DNA of 64,000 nucleotides from an uncultured beta proteobacterium (GTDB taxonomy: Bacteria; Pseudomonadota; Gammaproteobacteria; Burkholderiales; SG8-41). A model generated the notes under the pieces. That model was given only the letters and a program-made list of their open reading frames with translations. It was not told the origin of the DNA and did not search any database. Where the stretch lies: positions 1 to 64,000 of the forward strand of contig CAISYC010000066.1 in NCBI GenBank assembly GCA_903889565.1, written 5' to 3'. Position numbers and translations under genes: made by a program. Below are positions 1-8,900 of this stretch, piece by piece (position 1 is the stretch's first letter; each line of letters begins with the position of its first letter).

Positions 1-100
1 ACGCGATCAACCGCCAATTGCCTAAACTCAGCCGTGAATTCCTGCTTCGGTATCTTGAACATATTTCTTCCTTCCTGTCAGTTGAGTTTATACCCACCTC

Positions 101-991
101 TTGGAAGACGAAATTTCGGGGGAAGCTCACTTCTTATACACTCGCAGCAACGCGGCAAGTACAAACTATATACCCATAGCAGATCCTGCAGCCACGCAGC
201 CCAATGGCGCGGTCGTGGTAATTGTTTCTCATGGGCCAAACGGCGCAGGTGCTTTCTCGACCCAACAGAATGCACGGGTTGCAGCAATTAATGCCGCTGA
301 CTTGGACGAAATAGCAAACGCTCCGGGTGGACCTGCCGCACAAATCAATATCCTACTGCTTAATGGTACGCCACCGCCTGCTTACGTAATAAAGGGAGCA
401 CCTGCGCTGGTCATCCGCGACACGAATACCAGTACTGATCAAGCTCAGAATTTTGGCGGAATTTTTGATGATATCGTGCTGGTTCTTCGACGCGAAGACT
501 TTACCGTACCACTGACTAAGAGCGGACTCATGCAACCTGTCGAAAGCCAGGTTGCGGCAGGATTGCAACAAGCACAAACAGAACTAATTGGATATTTGAG
601 AGCACATCTAACGGCAAATCCCTGTACACCTCCCGGCAACTGCACTCCCCTCCCGAATGTTATCGCGTTACCACCAACGACTTGTACTGGTAGTCCCTGT
701 ACTTTGCCAGTGACCACCGCTGTTGACCCATGTAGTAGTAGTAATCCACCCGCACGACTCAGTTACCAAATTGTTTATGACATTAATTATCCCGCTTGCG
801 GCGGGCCAACCGTCACGACAGCGACAACCCTTGTGTCGAACTTAACAGCCCCCGGTATTGCCTATACCCCGGTTCCCGCTTCCTGCTCTGGCACCTCAGT
901 AGGCGGCGGTGGTGTCGTAATATCATCAACTTGCGCTATCCCAAACAATACAATAATTTTTTCACAATCTTTTTTAGGGGGAATCCAATGA
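101..991 (+). CDS. Prepilin-like protein lacking its N-terminus
   Basis: The frame opens after a stop at 83-85; the first possible start is TTG at 101. The sequence resembles the C-terminal half of large prepilin-like proteins: a VVVIVSHGPNGAGA segment followed by a FDDIVLVL segment, then a Thr/Pro/Cys-rich tail with several CxxxC-like pairs. The N-terminal processing signal (GFTLIE) and hydrophobic helix expected of a prepilin are missing, and none of the three frames in bases 1-82 supplies them. The gene is therefore truncated or frameshifted near base 85, or it begins outside the window and is broken. Its stop overlaps the next start as ATGA, so the following small gene is probably translationally coupled. 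Function inferred from family resemblance only. Confidence 0.5.
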   Translation: MEDEISGEAHFLYTRSNAASTNYIPIADPAATQPNGAVVVIVSHGPNGAGAFSTQQNARVAAINAADLDEIANAPGGPAAQINILLLNGTPPPAYVIKGAPALVIRDTNTSTDQAQNFGGIFDDIVLVLRREDFTVPLTKSGLMQPVESQVAAGLQQAQTELIGYLRAHLTANPCTPPGNCTPLPNVIALPPTTCTGSPCTLPVTTAVDPCSSSNPPARLSYQIVYDINYPACGGPTVTTATTLVSNLTAPGIAYTPVPASCSGTSVGGGGVVISSTCAIPNNTIIFSQSFLGGIQ

Positions 992-1239
992 ATGAGATAT
1001 CGGACCGACAAGCCGTATCCACAGGCATAAAGCGACGACTCCGACTCACCCTAGCTCTTGTTCCTGGCACTTCGGGGTTGTGCGTGTTTATAGCCCTTAT
1101 GTCCCCCCATTCATTCACGGCTAAGGGGTTCGACTACTTGATCGGCATGTTTGCAGTAGCGGTTGGCATTTTGCTTGCATATTCCATGGCCATGTTCGCG
1201 GACGCGGTATTGGAAAGACACGTTGAGAAAGAAAAGTGA
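988..1239 (+). CDS. Small two-helix membrane protein in pilin cluster
   Basis: An 83-residue protein starting at ATG 988 behind an AGGGGGA ribosome site. It has a basic N-terminal region, two hydrophobic segments at about residues 22-40 and 48-70, and a charged C-terminus ending HVEKEK, so it should span the inner membrane twice. It overlaps its upstream neighbour by ATGA and its downstream prepilin neighbour by GTGA, so the three genes form one tightly coupled unit. I do not recognise the family. The position between two pilin-like genes suggests a role in pilus or pseudopilus assembly, but that rests on context alone. Confidence 0.6.
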   Translation: MNEISDRQAVSTGIKRRLRLTLALVPGTSGLCVFIALMSPHSFTAKGFDYLIGMFAVAVGILLAYSMAMFADAVLERHVEKEK

Positions 1240-1925
1240 ATATAAGACGGTCGAAAGGCTTTACGCTGATTGAGATAGCGATTGTCTTGTTGATCGGCAC
1301 CTTGATATTGGTGGCCGTCCTCAAGGGGCAATCCGTCGTCAACAGTGCCAAGACAAACGCTCTGATTGCTCAAATAAAGGATTTAACTGACGCGGTACAT
1401 GGTTTTCGCAATACAACTGGGTATCTACCCGGCGATATGCCCAACGCTGGGGGCACATTCTCCTCAGTAAATGCCACCTGTAACTACGCTTTAGGAGCGG
1501 GTGGGGCTGGGCCGGGGGATACGCGAATTGACACTGTCTTGAAGTCTGCCTGTGTAACGGAACAACTATTTGCCGCAGGGCTTATCAAGGCTAAAGTCGA
1601 TCCACAAACGTCTCTTCACTTTCAGACGCATCCATTTTTCCAAGGATTGGACTACACGGTTGCTCCATTTCAGGAGCCCATTCGTATCATTGATACACCA
1701 CGCGCAGTTGCGCAGCTTCCTACCCTTGTGAGCAATCGCAATATTCCCCATTACATTCAGATCGACAATTTGCCATGCAATATAGCCTTAGAAATCGATA
1801 CCAAATTTGATGATGGAGATATGGGAAACGGCAGAGTAATGTCAAACCCGCCGCCACCTGCACCGCCCCTGCCAGCTTGCCAAGACCCACCGCAATTAAT
1901 CACGTTATTCGTGCCATTCAACTAG
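1236..1925 (+). CDS. Prepilin with type IV pilin cleavage signal
   Basis: A 229-residue protein starting at GTG 1236, overlapping the preceding stop. After a short basic leader comes KGFTLIEIAIVLLIG, the classic prepilin peptidase site: cleavage before Phe, Glu at mature position 5, then a hydrophobic assembly helix. The globular part has several cysteines and a Pro-rich C-terminus. It would be exported, cleaved and methylated by a PilD-type peptidase and assembled into a pilus or pseudopilus. No peptidase, ATPase or secretin gene is in view, so it either uses machinery encoded elsewhere or is a leftover of a larger cluster to the left. The local sequence is AT-richer than the core genome. 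Confidence 0.8.
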   Translation: MNIRRSKGFTLIEIAIVLLIGTLILVAVLKGQSVVNSAKTNALIAQIKDLTDAVHGFRNTTGYLPGDMPNAGGTFSSVNATCNYALGAGGAGPGDTRIDTVLKSACVTEQLFAAGLIKAKVDPQTSLHFQTHPFFQGLDYTVAPFQEPIRIIDTPRAVAQLPTLVSNRNIPHYIQIDNLPCNIALEIDTKFDDGDMGNGRVMSNPPPPAPPLPACQDPPQLITLFVPFN

Positions 1926-2018
1926 CCGGCAACCATCGATTAATTGTAACCCGGTATTGAGATAGCAAACGACGAGCGAATAATCAGATATCTCGGTGAT
2001 GTAGAAAAAGGATTTCGC

Positions 2019-2732
2019 TTAAACGTGCTTCTTGTAATAGGCCCATTGGTAACGCGCCAACAACACTAACAGCGTCACACCGAGGAGCAATATCCCACGA
2101 AAATCAATTGATATCGGCAGGAGCAAGCACAATGCGCTGATTGAAGCCAACAGCGCGACCTGCAAATACTTCGCCCGATGGTAAATATTGGCCGATTCAT
2201 TCCCCCCGCCCGCACGGCGAAGACATCTCTGAACCAATCCATCAGTCATGGCCATTGCATACGCCACAACAATTAGCGGCCAGTATGCAAATAACACCGC
2301 GAGCCTCACACCGAACAACTGCGTGCCGATCATCGCCACCTGGATTGCCTGGTAGTTCGCGACGTAGGTGCTGCGCACGATCGTATCTGGAATCGAAAGC
2401 GCGGCAGCGTCGGCAAACCGCGCACCCATATCGTGAATACCGGTGATCCCGAATATGCCTTCGTAAAGAACATTCGCTGCGTGCATCGCAAACCGCGTGA
2501 TGTCGAAATACTCACTATCCAGTCGCGCCGTTCGGGCAAGGTCCTCCGTGAGAATTGCCTGCAACCTTCCAAGACCATCCGGCCACACCCTGAACACAAA
2601 TATCCAATCGACGATCCACGCGGCCAGGATCAGAGCCAATAACAATATCAATACGTAAAAACTCCACCTGAGCGGCGCAAAGAATGCGCCGGAAACGCCG
2701 GTCTCATAGAACGTGGCGTTTCTAGAGGCCAT
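2019..2732 (-). CDS. Conjugative element membrane protein, DUF4400 type
   Basis: A 237-residue membrane protein. It has one hydrophobic segment near the N-terminus (about 22-45), a large loop, and further segments near 140-160 and 185-225, ending YYKKHV. The layout and the motifs around WIVDWIFVFRVWPDG match the DUF4400 family of integrating conjugative elements (the PFL_4697-type membrane protein). In those elements it lies directly after the TraD coupling protein gene, and here its ATG overlaps the end of a TraD fragment by 11 bases. It is probably part of the inner-membrane mating apparatus. With TraD truncated and no other transfer genes in view it is likely non-functional here. Confidence 0.75.
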   Translation of the reverse strand: MASRNATFYETGVSGAFFAPLRWSFYVLILLLALILAAWIVDWIFVFRVWPDGLGRLQAILTEDLARTARLDSEYFDITRFAMHAANVLYEGIFGITGIHDMGARFADAAALSIPDTIVRSTYVANYQAIQVAMIGTQLFGVRLAVLFAYWPLIVVAYAMAMTDGLVQRCLRRAGGGNESANIYHRAKYLQVALLASISALCLLLPISIDFRGILLLGVTLLVLLARYQWAYYKKHV

Positions 2733-3315
2733 GGTCCGTGCCGTTCACAGTCAATGTGCGGTGTTCATCCGCCGTATGCGGGAACTGCATTTCCATTTCG
2801 CGCGCGATCGCCTGCAAACTCTCTGGCATGGATGCGTCTTGGGAGCTGTCGGGCAGCGGCATCCTGATCTTGTAGAGCTGCCCCCCCTCAATGAGGGCAA
2901 ATGCCTGTCCTTTCGGGAGCTGCACCAAGTCCGCCGGCGTCAACAGGCGATGCGCTTCGGTCGAAATGCGGTCTTCGTTCCTGCTGGCGAAATCGGCAAA
3001 GTCCGCAGGGTCGTTGGTATCGCTGGCGGAGGAGACCACCATCATCGAAACCAGGTTCACCTCGGGAAGCTGGTCGGTCAACAGCTCGGCGGTTTCGGTG
3101 TTTTTGACGCGGAGCATGATGAGCGTATTGAAATTGCCACCGATCTGCCCGGCTTTTGCCCTAGAGATAGCCCTGCGCCATCTACTGGCGCTCTCGAGCT
3201 GATCACGTGCCGGTGTTGACCGATCCGTTTCCACCGAGAGCCAACTGGAAAAAGAGGTTTTCAGATTGGGAAGGAACATTCGCAGACGATATTCCCTCAC
3301 GCACGGGCTATTCAC
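2722..3315 (-). pseudogene. C-terminal fragment of TraD coupling protein
   Basis: The reading frame preserves only the last part of an SXT/TOL-type TraD: GNFNTLIMLRVKNTETAELL, then LTPADLVQLPKGQAFALIEGG and KIRMPLP near the end. Intact TraD proteins are several hundred residues longer and carry Walker A and B motifs that are absent here. About the first 55 residues do not resemble TraD and probably represent a junction. The truncated end points toward the att-like repeat at 3384, consistent with an element end created by recombination. It is followed in overlap by the DUF4400 gene, the order found in intact elements. I infer a decayed integrative conjugative element. Confidence 0.75.
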
Positions 3316-3318
3316 TAT

Positions 3319-3338
3319 GTGTCCCCCGGCGTGTCCCC
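3319..3338 (+). repeat. Paired GTGTCCCC repeat, outer element end
   Basis: Two GTGTCCCC octamers start 12 bases apart (3319 and 3331), 65 bases before the att core at 3384. The same spacing and similar sequence recur at 3549 and 9407. Likely arm-type integrase binding sites belonging to an older element whose end is the TraD remnant. Confidence 0.45.
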
Positions 3339-3382
3339 CAAGCTAATTCTATTATTTTTGTTATCTGTAACTTATTGATTTA

Positions 3383-3429
<47 letters not shown>

Positions 3430-3548
3430 GACGCGACATCCTGTTTTACCCGGTTTCAACAAGAAACGGAAAACTGATTTAAGTATAAACAAATCATTTA
3501 CTTATAGACTTTCCCATATTACGCCGTCTTACCCAATCTCATGATAAA

Positions 3549-3568
3549 GTGTCACCGAGAGTGTCACC
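3549..3568 (+). repeat. Paired GTGTCACC repeat, inner left arm
   Basis: Two GTGTCACC octamers begin at 3549 and 3561, a 12-base period, just upstream of the integrase gene. An equivalent pair lies at 9407-9426 near the other end. They look like arm-type binding sites for the integrase and could also serve in autoregulation of its promoter. Confidence 0.5.
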
Positions 3569-3589
3569 AATTATCAGGGGTTTGGAACC

Positions 3590-4834
3590 ATGCGACTGAC
3601 GGAACGCCGCATCAAGACTGCGAAGGCAGATGATACCGACCTTTTCCTCGGCGATGGGCGCGGCCTATACTTGCGCGCCCGTGCCGGCACCAACAACAAG
3701 ACATGGCTTTACAGGTATCGCAATGCGCTGGGCAAGCAAACATGGCTTGAACTCGGCATCTATCCGACGCTGTCCCTGCATGATGCACGAACCAAGGCCC
3801 TATACGCCAAGGCCGAGCGTAAAGCCGGTCTAGACCCCCGCGCAGTTCGCACAAAGGCACTGGAGGACGCACAGGCGGCGCTGGCTGCCGGACAGACGTT
3901 TCAGGCCGTCGCCTATGAGTATTACGAACGGGTCATTGCCAGACGTTTCCGGCAACCCGAGCAATTCAAGGCTCGCCTCGACAAGGACCCAATACCGGAA
4001 CTGGGGACCAAGCGGTTACAGGACATTACGCGCGGCGACGTTTCACGCACGCTTAATGCGATCGTGGATCGCGGCTCCCGTGTCATGGCGAACCGTGTTC
4101 TCAACGACCTCAAGCAGGTATTTCGCTATGCCGTTTCCCAAGGCCATATTCCCCACAGTCCTGCCGAACTGATCTCGCGGAGGGATGTCGGCGGCAAGGA
4201 AGAATCCGTTTCGCGTGCGCTCTCGACTGATGAAATCCAGAAGGTTCTAGGGGTCTTGAAGGCCGAGGCGGCGCCGGAGGCAAAGCGCAAGATTAGCTGG
4301 CAAATACGCGAATTAGTCCTCTTTCTGCTGCTGACCGGCCAGCGTGTGGGCGAAACACTCCTCGCGCGCTGGGACCACGTCGACTTCGCCGCCAAGGTAT
4401 GGAACATACCCGCAGAAAACACCAAGATTGGACGTGCCCACCTTGTGCACCTGTCGGCCCAGTCAATCGCCCTGATTCGTCGCATCAAGCCATTGTCAGG
4501 CGAGTCAGATTGGCTGTTTCCTTCGGACAAAACCACCGACAAGAAGGAGAAACGCCCAATAACTGTCCGCGCGGTCAGTCGGGCGATATCGCGCATGTTC
4601 GAGGCCGACGAGGACGGCCGGCAGCTTGATATTCAGCATTTCTCGACCCACGACCTGCGGCGCACGGTGGCCACGCGCCTCGCTGATATCGGCATTCAGC
4701 CTCATGTCATAGAGCGCATTCTCAACCACACCGTAGCCGGTGTAGCAGGTATATATAACCGATCTGAATACCTGCCAGAACGCGCGCAAGCTTTACATAA
4801 GTGGGGGAAGATAGTCGGGGGACTTCGCCGGTGA
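3590..4834 (+). CDS. Tyrosine integrase, P4/DUF4102 type
   Basis: A 414-residue site-specific recombinase. Residues 1-90 form the DUF4102-type arm-binding domain (TERRIKTAK, LGIYPTLSLHDAR). The catalytic domain shows the first Arg in TGQRVGE, the HDLRRT box, a later His in LNHTVAG and the nucleophile Tyr in IYNRSEY, so all key residues appear present. The start at 3590 follows an AGGGG-containing leader. It lies 160 bases from the partial tRNA-Pro copy at 3384, so it almost certainly integrates this element into tRNA-Pro. Paired GTGTCACC repeats at 3549 and 9407 are candidate arm sites. The gene looks intact, so the element may still excise. Confidence 0.93.
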   Translation: MRLTERRIKTAKADDTDLFLGDGRGLYLRARAGTNNKTWLYRYRNALGKQTWLELGIYPTLSLHDARTKALYAKAERKAGLDPRAVRTKALEDAQAALAAGQTFQAVAYEYYERVIARRFRQPEQFKARLDKDPIPELGTKRLQDITRGDVSRTLNAIVDRGSRVMANRVLNDLKQVFRYAVSQGHIPHSPAELISRRDVGGKEESVSRALSTDEIQKVLGVLKAEAAPEAKRKISWQIRELVLFLLLTGQRVGETLLARWDHVDFAAKVWNIPAENTKIGRAHLVHLSAQSIALIRRIKPLSGESDWLFPSDKTTDKKEKRPITVRAVSRAISRMFEADEDGRQLDIQHFSTHDLRRTVATRLADIGIQPHVIERILNHTVAGVAGIYNRSEYLPERAQALHKWGKIVGGLRR

Positions 4835-5208
4835 ATAGCGAACGCGGCAGACCAAAAGGGACCAAATCTTCGTTGGCACATAGAGCGCCGGGATATTTCT
4901 ACGAATTAGGTGAACATATTGCTCGACACATAGCAGTTAAAAAGGGTTGGCTACCGAAAAACGAGGCCCCTAGAGGGAAATATTCACTAAGCCTCGCGAA
5001 AATACGAAACTTAAGCATTACGGCAATCGTAAGAGCCATCGCAAACCTTGATAACGTCTCCGCACGGGTCGCCCATCGTGCATATCGAGAGTTCGCCGAC
5101 GCAAATCAACCAATCCCGCCTACCGCCCGCCCGTCTCGGCTGTGGCTTGCACCGGAAGTTCGCGTCCGCAAATCCAGAAATCGTCGAGCACCTTCAAGGC
5201 CCAAGTGA
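4831..5208 (+). CDS. Hypothetical protein in integrative element
   Basis: A 125-residue, strongly basic protein. I chose GTG 4831, which overlaps the integrase stop as GTGA and follows a GGGGGA ribosome site; an upstream in-frame ATG at 4801 would lie inside the integrase. The N-terminus (NSERGRPKGTKSS) resembles an AT-hook-like RGRPKG motif, and the C-terminal tail is Arg-rich, so nucleic-acid binding is possible. I do not recognise a family. Codon and base use are AT-richer than the core genome, as in the rest of this element. Confidence 0.5.
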   Translation: MNSERGRPKGTKSSLAHRAPGYFYELGEHIARHIAVKKGWLPKNEAPRGKYSLSLAKIRNLSITAIVRAIANLDNVSARVAHRAYREFADANQPIPPTARPSRLWLAPEVRVRKSRNRRAPSRPK

Positions 5209-5325
5209 TTCATCAGCGTTCAGATTCTTGGTTTATGTCAGGACCATTTTATTGGCATAACCAACGCCGCTAACACACTTAATATTCCTCCATGCGATTC
5301 TTTTCAATCGCATTGGAGATCAAAA

Positions 5326-5538
5326 ATGAAGCGCGTCGTTCGTATCAAGAGCATTTGCCAGATGACCGGGTGCTCACCGGCAACAATCTGGCGCTGGGTC
5401 AAGACCGATCCGGCATTCCCGAAGCCGTTCAAGCTCGGACCAAACTCAACCGGTTGGGATGACTCCGAAATTGATCGCTGGCTGAGCGCAAGAAAAGCAG
5501 GCGCGTCTATAGCATCCAATGCAGGGGCCTGCTCATGA
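5326..5538 (+). CDS. AlpA-like excisionase/regulator
   Basis: A 70-residue protein with a MerR/excisionase-like winged helix: ICQMTGCSPATIWRWVK then FPKPFKLG and WDDSEIDRWL. This matches the AlpA family of small DNA-binding proteins found in P4-like satellites, where they activate the integrase or act as excision factors. The start ATG 5326 sits 10 bases after a TTGGAG ribosome site. It leads a cluster of replication genes, each starting in the stop codon of the one before. A short intergenic region before it (5209-5325) presumably holds its promoter. Function is inferred from family and position. Confidence 0.85.
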   Translation: MKRVVRIKSICQMTGCSPATIWRWVKTDPAFPKPFKLGPNSTGWDDSEIDRWLSARKAGASIASNAGACS

Positions 5539-5732
5539 CACGTATGAGCGACGGCGAGTTTGACGCCCTGTATCAGGACATCCGTGAAAACGTAGGCCGC
5601 CAATTACATGACGGCTTCAGGTGGCATGGCGCCGAGATATATACCCACACAGTTATTGCATTTGCGTTACTGGAGATTGCCGCCGCCCAGCGCCAGATTG
5701 CAATTTCGCCGAACCAATCGCCAAACGCATGA
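5535..5732 (+). CDS. Small hypothetical protein, coupled to primase gene
   Basis: A 65-residue acidic protein whose ATG overlaps the alpA-like stop (ATGA) and whose own stop overlaps the next start (ATGA). The central part is rich in aromatic residues and ends in a hydrophobic helix (AFALLEIAAAQRQIA). No family recognised. The tight coupling on both sides argues it is a real gene of the replication cluster. Confidence 0.6.
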   Translation: MTRMSDGEFDALYQDIRENVGRQLHDGFRWHGAEIYTHTVIAFALLEIAAAQRQIAISPNQSPNA

Positions 5733-7663
5733 CAACACCTCTCGCGGCTATTGAGCCGAATCTCGAAATCGCAGGCGCATTTCTTTCGGCCCTCGACCCC
5801 TCAGGTCAATTTACGTTTCAAACGTTCGCTGATGCCCCGAGCGAGCGCGGAAACCTCGCGCGCCTTTTTCACGGGACACTTGACCAGCACTTTGAGGCCC
5901 TGCGTGAACTCAACGGCGCCGGCGCCGGTGTCTTCGTCACAGTTAACCGGACAGACCTCAAAGGGCGCAAGGCGGGGAACATCGTTGCCGTACGTGGCAT
6001 TTTTGCTGATTTTGACCACGGCACCAACGCGGCGAAAAATTTTCCACTGCGTCCGAATATTGCCGTTACGTCATCGCCCCAGCGCTACCATGCGTATTGG
6101 CTGGCAAATGATATCCCCACAGCGGCGTTTACTGGCTTGCAAAAGGCCCTGATCCAACGGGTTAACTCCGACCCGTCAGTGAATGACCTCCCCCGCGTCA
6201 TGCGGTTGCCGGGATTTCTGCACCGGAAATCAGAGCCCTATCTGGTGACGTGCAAGGTCTTGGAGTCTAAGCAGCGTACGTTGGCCGAAATCAATCGCGC
6301 GCTGCATAGCGCAACGCCCCCCACCTCTAAAGCAACACCACCGACGCCGGTAACAGACCTGCACAAGCTCAAGGCCGAAGCCCTTGCTTCGTCGGCGGCG
6401 ACGCGCTCTATAGAATCACCCACTACCGGCCGCCACAAGCTCGCCGTGATTCTTGGATGGGATTGTCGCAAGGCAAACGTACCTGAGGAGGTGGCATTAA
6501 ATGCTGCTGTCACGTTCGCCCAGCGTGCACGGAAGACGGATTCCAACGGCAATGAAAAGCCGCTGGTCGATGCCGAGGTCGTGTCTGCCGTTCAGAATGC
6601 CTACGGCGCCGGCAAGCGGCCAGACGCAGTCCCGCATGGCGATCTGGCCCCGATATCAGCAATCGACCTACTACAACGGACCTACGCTCCCGTCAGGTGG
6701 ATCGTTCCTGGCATTCTGCCAGCAGGCTTAACGTTGCTTGCAGGGAAACCCAAAACCGGAAAATCATGGCTGGCCTACGACATCGCATATGCGGTTGCTA
6801 CCGGAACACCATCGTTAACACCGGCGCCGGCACGGCCGGGAGAAGTGCTGTATCTGGCGCTTGAGGACAATGAACGGCGCTTGCAGCAACGCCTGAAAGC
6901 CCTGCGGCAGGACAGGGATGATGCATCGTCTCCGGCGCGGCTGTATCTGCAAACGCAGTGTCCGCGTCTTGACCAAGGTGCAATTGAACATATCCGGAAG
7001 TGGCTACAGGCCCACCCTGAATCAGCACTTGTGATTGTAGACACGCTGGCAAAACTCCGCGCCCAACGCGGCAAGAACAGCGACTGTTACGGCGACGACT
7101 ACGCTGCATCCAGTGCCCTGAAACAGCTTGCCGATGACTTCAGCATCTCGGTATTGGTCGTCACCCATAACCGCAAGGCCGATTCCGAAGACCCCATGGA
7201 CCTCATCTCTGGCACGCTTGGGCTGTCCGGAGGGGCGGACGGTGTTCTCATCATGCGCCGGAAACGTGGTGACAAAAACGCCACGCTGTTCGTCATCGGC
7301 AGGGACATTGAGGAAGAAAAAGACTACGGCATCGAGTTCCGGGGGTGCCGGTGGCATGTTGTCGGCGATGCACGGTCGATCCAGTTGAGCGTCGAACGGC
7401 AGTCCGTGGTTGATTTCCTGAAGAAGGCAAACCAACCAATGACCATCGCCAAAATCACCGCCGGCACCGGTGGCAACAATAATGCAACCCGCAAGCTGAT
7501 TTACCGTATGCATCAGGCCGGAGACCTCACGCAAGAGAAGGACCGGAAGCACTATTCTCTCCCCTCATGTCCCACCAGTCCCAACAACGATACCAGTCCG
7601 ACCTGTCCCACGAGTCCTACCGGTCCCACAGTCCCCACGACCGCCCGGACACCTACCCCATAG
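5729..7663 (+). CDS. Primase-helicase fusion replication protein
   Basis: A 644-residue protein; ATG 5729 overlaps the preceding stop. Residues 1-200 resemble the RepB-type primase domain of plasmids and satellites (GIFADFDHG, the SPQRYHAYW segment, LPRVMRLPGFLHRK). Residues 330-560 are a RepA/AAA_25-type ATPase with Walker A AGKPKTGKSW, Walker B-like ALVIVDTLAK, and VVTHNRK. A C-terminal winged-helix-like region (VVDFLKKANQPMTIAKI) is followed by a Pro/Thr/Ser-rich tail that may be unstructured. It probably primes and unwinds element DNA during replication after excision. This architecture is typical of small integrative elements and satellites. Confidence 0.85.
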   Translation: MTTPLAAIEPNLEIAGAFLSALDPSGQFTFQTFADAPSERGNLARLFHGTLDQHFEALRELNGAGAGVFVTVNRTDLKGRKAGNIVAVRGIFADFDHGTNAAKNFPLRPNIAVTSSPQRYHAYWLANDIPTAAFTGLQKALIQRVNSDPSVNDLPRVMRLPGFLHRKSEPYLVTCKVLESKQRTLAEINRALHSATPPTSKATPPTPVTDLHKLKAEALASSAATRSIESPTTGRHKLAVILGWDCRKANVPEEVALNAAVTFAQRARKTDSNGNEKPLVDAEVVSAVQNAYGAGKRPDAVPHGDLAPISAIDLLQRTYAPVRWIVPGILPAGLTLLAGKPKTGKSWLAYDIAYAVATGTPSLTPAPARPGEVLYLALEDNERRLQQRLKALRQDRDDASSPARLYLQTQCPRLDQGAIEHIRKWLQAHPESALVIVDTLAKLRAQRGKNSDCYGDDYAASSALKQLADDFSISVLVVTHNRKADSEDPMDLISGTLGLSGGADGVLIMRRKRGDKNATLFVIGRDIEEEKDYGIEFRGCRWHVVGDARSIQLSVERQSVVDFLKKANQPMTIAKITAGTGGNNNATRKLIYRMHQAGDLTQEKDRKHYSLPSCPTSPNNDTSPTCPTSPTGPTVPTTARTPTP

Positions 7664-7687
7664 GGACAACTGGGACACCACCACCAC

Positions 7688-7984
7688 ATGCCAACCTACC
7701 TTGAGCAACTGCGCGCGCATTCGGCATCGGTCCATGGCCCGAAGGCCACCGTTAACCTCACCGATATTGTAAATAACTGGTTCAACGACTTGCCCCCGGA
7801 GGCAAAACGCGCTGCCCGAACCATGGACGAGTTTCTGCGCCTCCTGCCCGCCAAATCAGGACAGGGGCATGCTGCGGCACGGGATGTCGCCAAGGTGCTT
7901 ACAGTGCTAGGATGGCAACGGAAGAGAACATGGGTAACGGCGCCATATCGGCGATATTGGGTCCCTCCTTCCGTGCAAGTCTGA
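7688..7984 (+). CDS. Hypothetical protein downstream of primase
   Basis: A 98-residue protein starting at ATG 7688, 24 bases after the primase stop. The central region (MDEFLRLLPAKSGQGH) and the C-terminal LGWQRKRTWVTAPYRRYWVP resemble small basic proteins found next to replication ATPases in similar elements, where they may bind DNA. I cannot assign a family. Its orientation and spacing suggest one transcript with the genes upstream. Confidence 0.55.
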   Translation: MPTYLEQLRAHSASVHGPKATVNLTDIVNNWFNDLPPEAKRAARTMDEFLRLLPAKSGQGHAAARDVAKVLTVLGWQRKRTWVTAPYRRYWVPPSVQV

Positions 7985-8006
7985 GTTACCACATGGGGAG
8001 ATTTCG

Positions 8007-8681
8007 ATGAAATTGTTCGTACTCGGATCGTCCCTACTTGCGGCAATAGTTAGCTCTCCGGCGTTCGCGGACTTTAACTTAGATGTGCAGAATGCCGGTA
8101 ATGAATGTACGCGATTGATGTCAGTTAAGCAGCTCGACCCAATTCGCCAGAAAATTGCACTGACAAACCCACTGAAAGAAACAACTTTTGAGATGACGGT
8201 CAATGCTAGTCGCCTACCCGCAAGTGATCGGCCGGCGCTGGCGTATTGGGTCGATACCAAGCGTACTTGTTTTTGGCTTATAGATAGAGCGTTCGAAAAC
8301 TATCCTGACGTTATACCGCCGCCGAAGGATCTGAAGGCAGGTTACCGAGCCGGCATCGAATCGCTTGCCGCAGACCTCTACCAGAGGAAGATTACGATCG
8401 GAGATTTCAATAAACGGTATAAAGAGATGGCTGTGCTTTATCAGTCGGCTTTACAAGACAATTTCGCGCGCGTACAACAGCAGTTGCAACAGCAGGCACA
8501 ACAGCAGGCACAACAGCGACAACAGCAGGCTGCGCAGGCAGAGGCCGCTCAACGCGACGAAGAAAACAGGGCCTTTGAACGCAAGCTCGAATTGATCCGT
8601 ATGCTGACGCCAAAGTCGCGCGAAACCACTAACTGCCGCTGGGGCAGCACTACACTGAACTGCACCACCACTACGCAGTAA
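8007..8681 (+). CDS. Secreted protein with Gln-rich coiled coil
   Basis: A 224-residue protein starting at ATG 8007 behind GGGGAG. Residues 1-21 form a signal peptide ending SPAFA-D, so it should be exported. A globular part follows with Cys residues near 32 and 89. At about residues 150-190 there is a Gln/Ala-rich stretch made of repeated QQQA units, with a predicted coiled coil running to the C-terminus (NRAFERKLELIRML). The last 20 residues contain two further cysteines. No family recognised. It is the only clearly exported product of the element and may be cargo acting in the periplasm or envelope. Confidence 0.65.
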   Translation: MKLFVLGSSLLAAIVSSPAFADFNLDVQNAGNECTRLMSVKQLDPIRQKIALTNPLKETTFEMTVNASRLPASDRPALAYWVDTKRTCFWLIDRAFENYPDVIPPPKDLKAGYRAGIESLAADLYQRKITIGDFNKRYKEMAVLYQSALQDNFARVQQQLQQQAQQQAQQRQQQAAQAEAAQRDEENRAFERKLELIRMLTPKSRETTNCRWGSTTLNCTTTTQ

Positions 8682-8900
8682 ATTACACTATAGGGGTGAT
8701 ATCGATAAAAACTCCCCGCAATATGTGAGCGTGATTTCAGGTAGGGGGGGAGTCAAATTGCGCTGGTCCACCCCCCACCCCCTCATGGGAGAAGATTTAT
8801 CCACGTGAAAGACTAAGCCGAACGAAAAAACATAACTGGGTTGCGGCCATCGAGAATCACACGCACCATAGCGTAAGAAATTAATATTGGGAGGCGAGGC
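8682..8900. other. Intergenic region inside element
   Basis: This 219-base gap separates the secreted protein from the membrane protein. It holds G- and C-tracts around 8740-8785 but no open frame with a convincing start, and no strong hairpin followed by a T-run. A promoter for the downstream gene is likely but not identifiable by eye. Confidence 0.4.

Noticed and set aside
8470..8545. Repeated CAACAG units resembling a short repeat array
   Set aside because: They are codon repeats for a Gln-rich coiled coil, not a CRISPR: no spacers and no cas genes.
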